A stretch of 18,934 nt of DNA. Origin: JAHJTW01 sp964545545 (lineage in GTDB: Bacteria > Krumholzibacteriota > Krumholzibacteriia > LZORAL124-64-63). Location of the stretch: positions 1 through 18,934 of the forward strand of contig CAZJGK010000065.1 of assembly GCA_964545545.1 (NCBI GenBank). Direction: 5' to 3'. Each line of letters opens with the position of its first letter. The first letter of the stretch is position 1. Shown in pieces: positions 16,506 through 18,934 of the stretch. A program made the translations under genes and the position numbers. The notes beneath the pieces were generated by a model. That model was not told the origin of the DNA. It ran no database searches and saw nothing but the letters and a program-made list of their open reading frames with translations.

Positions 16506-16535
16506 ATTCTAATACAAAGCGGGCCGCATGGCCAA
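16506..16535 (-). promoter_or_regulatory. Possible promoter of the molybdenum hydroxylase operon
   Basis: On the minus strand TTGGCC (16535-16530) is followed after 18 bases by TAGAAT (16511-16506), which would start transcription about 50 bases before the FAD subunit gene. It lies in the 224-base gap shared with the divergent ammonia-lyase gene, so one regulator could control both directions. No operator palindrome was convincing. Confidence 0.35.
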
Positions 16536-16586
16536 CCAAGGAGACGGAAAAGCTTCAATTCCCTACTCACGGCATTTTCTCCCCCC

Positions 16587-16613
16587 TTGAACTCCCGTTC
16601 CCGGGGATATACC
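16587..16613 (+). promoter_or_regulatory. Weak candidate promoter of the ammonia-lyase gene
   Basis: TTGAAC (16587-16592) and TATACC (16608-16613) lie 15 bases apart, which is shorter than the usual 16-18. It is correctly placed about 60 bases before the ATG. Only the position and the hexamers support it. Confidence 0.22.
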
Positions 16614-16674
16614 GTTGACGTTGTATTTGCCAAATAGGCGGGAAATTTCCTGGGCTTTGGAGGAGGCGGCAACG

Positions 16675-18198
16675 ATGACGGTGGTATTGAACGGATCCGG
16701 ATTGACCATCGATAAGCTCGTCGCGGTTGCGCGTCACGGCGAGCCGGTGGAACTGGCGCCCGAGGCGCTGGAGCGCATCAAGACCTGCCGCGCCATGCTC
16801 GAACGCAAGATGGCCGCCCATGAGACCATGTACGGGGTCAACACCGGCATCGGCGAGCTCTGCAACGTGATCCTGGACGACGACCAGACCCGGGACTTCC
16901 AGAAGTATCTCATCTACAACCACTCCGCGGGCATCGGCGATCCCGCCCCCGGCGAATACGTGCGCGGCGCCATGTGCGGCCGCATCAATGTCCACGCCCA
17001 CGGCAATTCCGGTTGCCGGCCCGAAATCACCTTTACCCTGATCGAAATGCTGAACAAGGGCGTCACCCCTTTCGTCTGCCAAAAAGGTTCCGTCGGTGCC
17101 TGCGGCGACCTGGCCCCCATGAGCCAGATCGCCCAACTGCTCATGGGCGAAGGCCGCGCCTATTACCAGGGCGAACTGCTGCCCGGCCGTGAGGCCATGG
17201 AGCGCGCCGGCATCGCGATCCCCGGTCTGGAGGCGCGTGACGGCCTGGCCACCATCAACGGCTCCAACATGCTGACGGCCATGAGCGCCCTGCACCTGCA
17301 CGACATGAACCGGCTGCTGAAACAGGCCGAGATCACCTGCGCCATGTCCCTGGAAGCCCTGCTGGCCAACATGACACCCTACACCTCCCAGCTTCACGAA
17401 CTGCGCGGTTTTGCCGGCGCCGTGCGCAGCGCCGAGGCCATCCGCAAATGCATCTCAGGCAGCGATCTGGTCTCGGGAAAAATGACCACCAAGGTGCAGG
17501 ACGCCTATTCCATGCGCTCCTCACCCCAGGTGATCGGCGCCGCCCACGACGCGGTGCGCTGGGCCCGCAGCCAGGTGGAGATCGAACTCAACGGTGTGGG
17601 CGACAACCCCATCTTCCTGCCCGCCGAGAATTTGACCCTGACCGGTGCCAACTTCCAGGGCTCGCCCGTCTGCTTGCCCATGGAAGGCGCCGGCGCCGCC
17701 ATGACCATGGTCTGCGTCCTGAGTGAGCGCCGCCTGAACCGCCTCTTGAACCCGGCCTTGAGCGTGGGCCTGCCCGCTTTTTTGACCAAGGGCGCCGGCA
17801 TGTTCAGCGGCCTGATGCTCAGCCAGTACACCGCCGACTCCCTGATCGTCGAGCAACGCATCCTCTGTGCCCCTGCCGCCGTGCAGTCCATCCCCGCGGC
17901 CGCCGACCAGGAGGATTTCGTCTCCATGGGCATGAACACGGCGCTCAAGAACAAGCAGATCATCGAGAATGCCTGCGGCGTGCTGGGCATCGAGATGATG
18001 GCCGCCGCCCAGGCCCTGGAATTCCGCGAATTCACCAAGGGCCGCGGCGTGACCAAAGCCCACGCGACGGTCCGCCGCCATGTGGATTTCCTGGAGATCG
18101 ACCGCCCGCTGCACAACGACCACACGGCCATGATGGAACTGGTTCGCTCCGGCGAGGTGCTGGAGGAAGTGGAGAAGGAAGTCGGCTCGCTGGCATAG
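16675..18198 (+). CDS. Aromatic amino acid/histidine ammonia-lyase family enzyme with an Ala-Cys-Gly triad
   Basis: A 507-residue MIO-type lyase, probably releasing ammonia from histidine or a related amino acid (urocanate if histidine). The family framework is complete: Tyr53 in YGVNTG, His83, Asn195 in INGSN, Tyr278 and Arg281 in YSMRSSPQV, DNPIF (310-314), Glu393, and DQEDFVSMG (411-419). The cofactor-forming triad is Ala142-Cys143-Gly144 instead of Ala-Ser-Gly. The substrate-selectivity pair is Asn82-His83, closer to the Ser-His of histidine lyases than to the Phe-Leu or His-Leu of phenylalanine and tyrosine lyases. I chose the ATG at 16675, with GGAGGAGG eight bases upstream; a TTG 20 codons earlier lacks such support. 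It is divergent from the molybdenum hydroxylase operon. No hutU, hutI or other histidine-pathway gene is nearby, so the substrate is open. Confidence 0.88.
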   Translation: MTVVLNGSGLTIDKLVAVARHGEPVELAPEALERIKTCRAMLERKMAAHETMYGVNTGIGELCNVILDDDQTRDFQKYLIYNHSAGIGDPAPGEYVRGAMCGRINVHAHGNSGCRPEITFTLIEMLNKGVTPFVCQKGSVGACGDLAPMSQIAQLLMGEGRAYYQGELLPGREAMERAGIAIPGLEARDGLATINGSNMLTAMSALHLHDMNRLLKQAEITCAMSLEALLANMTPYTSQLHELRGFAGAVRSAEAIRKCISGSDLVSGKMTTKVQDAYSMRSSPQVIGAAHDAVRWARSQVEIELNGVGDNPIFLPAENLTLTGANFQGSPVCLPMEGAGAAMTMVCVLSERRLNRLLNPALSVGLPAFLTKGAGMFSGLMLSQYTADSLIVEQRILCAPAAVQSIPAAADQEDFVSMGMNTALKNKQIIENACGVLGIEMMAAAQALEFREFTKGRGVTKAHATVRRHVDFLEIDRPLHNDHTAMMELVRSGEVLEEVEKEVGSLA

Positions 18199-18216
18199 CC
18201 TCACCGCCGTTCCGAG

Positions 18217-18252
18217 AAAAGGGAAAAGCCGGGCCTGGGCCCGGCTTTTCCC
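18217..18252 (-). terminator. Strong hairpin terminator between convergent genes
   Basis: GGGAAAAGCCGGGC (18221-18234) pairs perfectly with GCCCGGCTTTTCCC (18239-18252), a 14-bp stem with a 4-base loop. On the minus strand it is followed by TTTTCTC, so it is a classic terminator for the gene ending at 18270. On the plus strand no U run follows, but it lies 22 bases after the ammonia-lyase stop and may act there too. Confidence 0.8.
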
Positions 18253-18269
18253 CTGGGCGGTGGCGATCC

Positions 18270-18934
18270 TTAGCGGCTGAACAGGGCCTTCACGTTGCCC
18301 CAACTCGTTGTTTCGTTGGGAACCGGCGACCTGGCGCTGATCTCGACCACCAGATCCTGGAAATCGTTATCCGTGGAATCCCAGGTGTAACCGGGGGTGA
18401 TCGGTCCGCCGTAATCCAGGTCTTCCCAGGCCAGAACGTAGGTCGGAACGCCGCCCCTCAGTGCGGTGATGTTGTAAACCAGGCACTGCGGGTCACCATC
18501 GAACGGCGCGTGCAGGGAACCGGCCCCGGAAGCACCCAGGTCGTTGTAGAAGCGGTTGGTGAAAAACAGCTCGGGTTCCGGGGCGTTGCCGCCGCCGTCC
18601 TGGGTCCCGTTGGGGTTCAGGTAGAAACCGAACCGCGTCATCCCGCCGGAAAACGTGATGCTCACGGTGGCGCCTTGGCTCATCGGACCGTCGAAGACCA
18701 CCCCGTCGTCCACGCCGTCGATTACGGGCGGTGCGCTGAGGTCCTCGGCGTACCACCCCATGATGTTGCGGTTGCTGAACCCGGCCACCTCGCGGATGAT
18801 GAGGCCGTCGACCCCCAGATCCTCCCAATAGGCGGGATCTCCGTCACCTGCGTTGTGTCCTTCGTAATCGGTGGCGGCGTCGATGGCGCCCGGCCCGTAT
18901 TCGTTGTCCAGGATAGACTGCAAAGCCACGTTGT
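18270..18934 (-). CDS. Probable secreted/surface protein, 5' end outside the window
   Basis: The C-terminal 220 or so residues of a larger protein; the frame stays open to the window edge, so the GTG near 18929 is probably not the true start. The visible part is rich in Gly, Asp, Asn and aromatic residues, with beta-type segments (such as GATVSITFSGGMTRFGFYLN) and no membrane helix. Near the end, WEDLDYGG and DSTDNDFQDLVVEI resemble the acidic D-x-D-[FY]-x-D-L motif of DUF4114-like extracellular domains, which may bind calcium. It ends with a short tail, TTSWGNVKALFSR, separated by a Pro-containing linker, which looks like a C-terminal sorting or anchoring tag. Export is inferred; no function is known. 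Confidence 0.6.
   Translation of the reverse strand, partial: NVALQSILDNEYGPGAIDAATDYEGHNAGDGDPAYWEDLGVDGLIIREVAGFSNRNIMGWYAEDLSAPPVIDGVDDGVVFDGPMSQGATVSITFSGGMTRFGFYLNPNGTQDGGGNAPEPELFFTNRFYNDLGASGAGSLHAPFDGDPQCLVYNITALRGGVPTYVLAWEDLDYGGPITPGYTWDSTDNDFQDLVVEISARSPVPNETTSWGNVKALFSR

Noticed and set aside
16496..16618. A 40-codon plus-strand open frame just upstream of the ammonia-lyase gene
   Set aside because: There is no ribosome site before its ATG, no recognisable product, and it covers the probable promoters in both directions.
18927..18929. GTG at the right edge as the start of the surface-type protein
   Set aside because: The frame continues open to the window end, there is no ribosome site visible and no signal peptide follows, so the gene is most likely cut by the edge.
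1..18934. tRNA or rRNA genes, CRISPR arrays, insertion sequences, attachment sites
   Set aside because: No cloverleaf-like, rRNA-like, regularly spaced repeat, transposase or integrase signals were seen; nearly all sequence is accounted for by protein genes.

Overview
The window is a GC-rich, densely coding bacterial chromosome segment with 14 genes, no RNA genes, no CRISPR and no mobile element. Start codons follow clear Shine-Dalgarno sites, many neighbouring genes overlap by 1-4 bases, and no gap exceeds 300 bases. The content (SerA without a regulatory domain beside SerC and a DUF1015 protein, iron SOD, paired molybdenum hydroxylases, and a surface-type protein with a short conserved-looking C-terminal tail) suggests a free-living, metabolically versatile, Gram-negative-like bacterium, possibly of a poorly cultured lineage. 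I cannot place it taxonomically from sequence alone.

Left part (1-5300), minus strand: a tight operon DUF1015 - serA - serC for serine synthesis; an iron-type superoxide dismutase with its own promoter-like site, leader hairpin and terminator; and a small MscS-type mechanosensitive channel. Middle part (5300-9280): a plus-strand cation-chloride cotransporter-like permease, divergent from the MscS channel, then a minus-strand pair encoding an Nramp metal transporter and a universal stress protein one base apart. Together these look like an ion and osmotic homeostasis block.

Right part (9330-18198): the most distinctive region. Five minus-strand genes, each overlapping the next by 1-4 bases, encode two complete molybdenum hydroxylase (xanthine dehydrogenase family) enzymes of different build. 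The first has separate FAD, 2Fe-2S and molybdopterin subunits; the second has a molybdopterin subunit and a fused 2Fe-2S/FAD subunit. Divergent from them, across a 224-base promoter region, is an aromatic amino acid/histidine ammonia-lyase whose cofactor-forming triad reads Ala-Cys-Gly instead of the usual Ala-Ser-Gly. The two catalytic molybdenum subunits differ at an active-site position (Gln against Glu), so they probably act on different substrates. The layout suggests a catabolic unit in which a lyase deaminates an aromatic or heterocyclic amino acid and two hydroxylases oxidise the heterocyclic product or related compounds. This linkage is inference.

Right edge (18270-18934): the 3' part of a minus-strand gene for a probable secreted or surface protein, sharing a strong 14-bp hairpin terminator region with the lyase gene.
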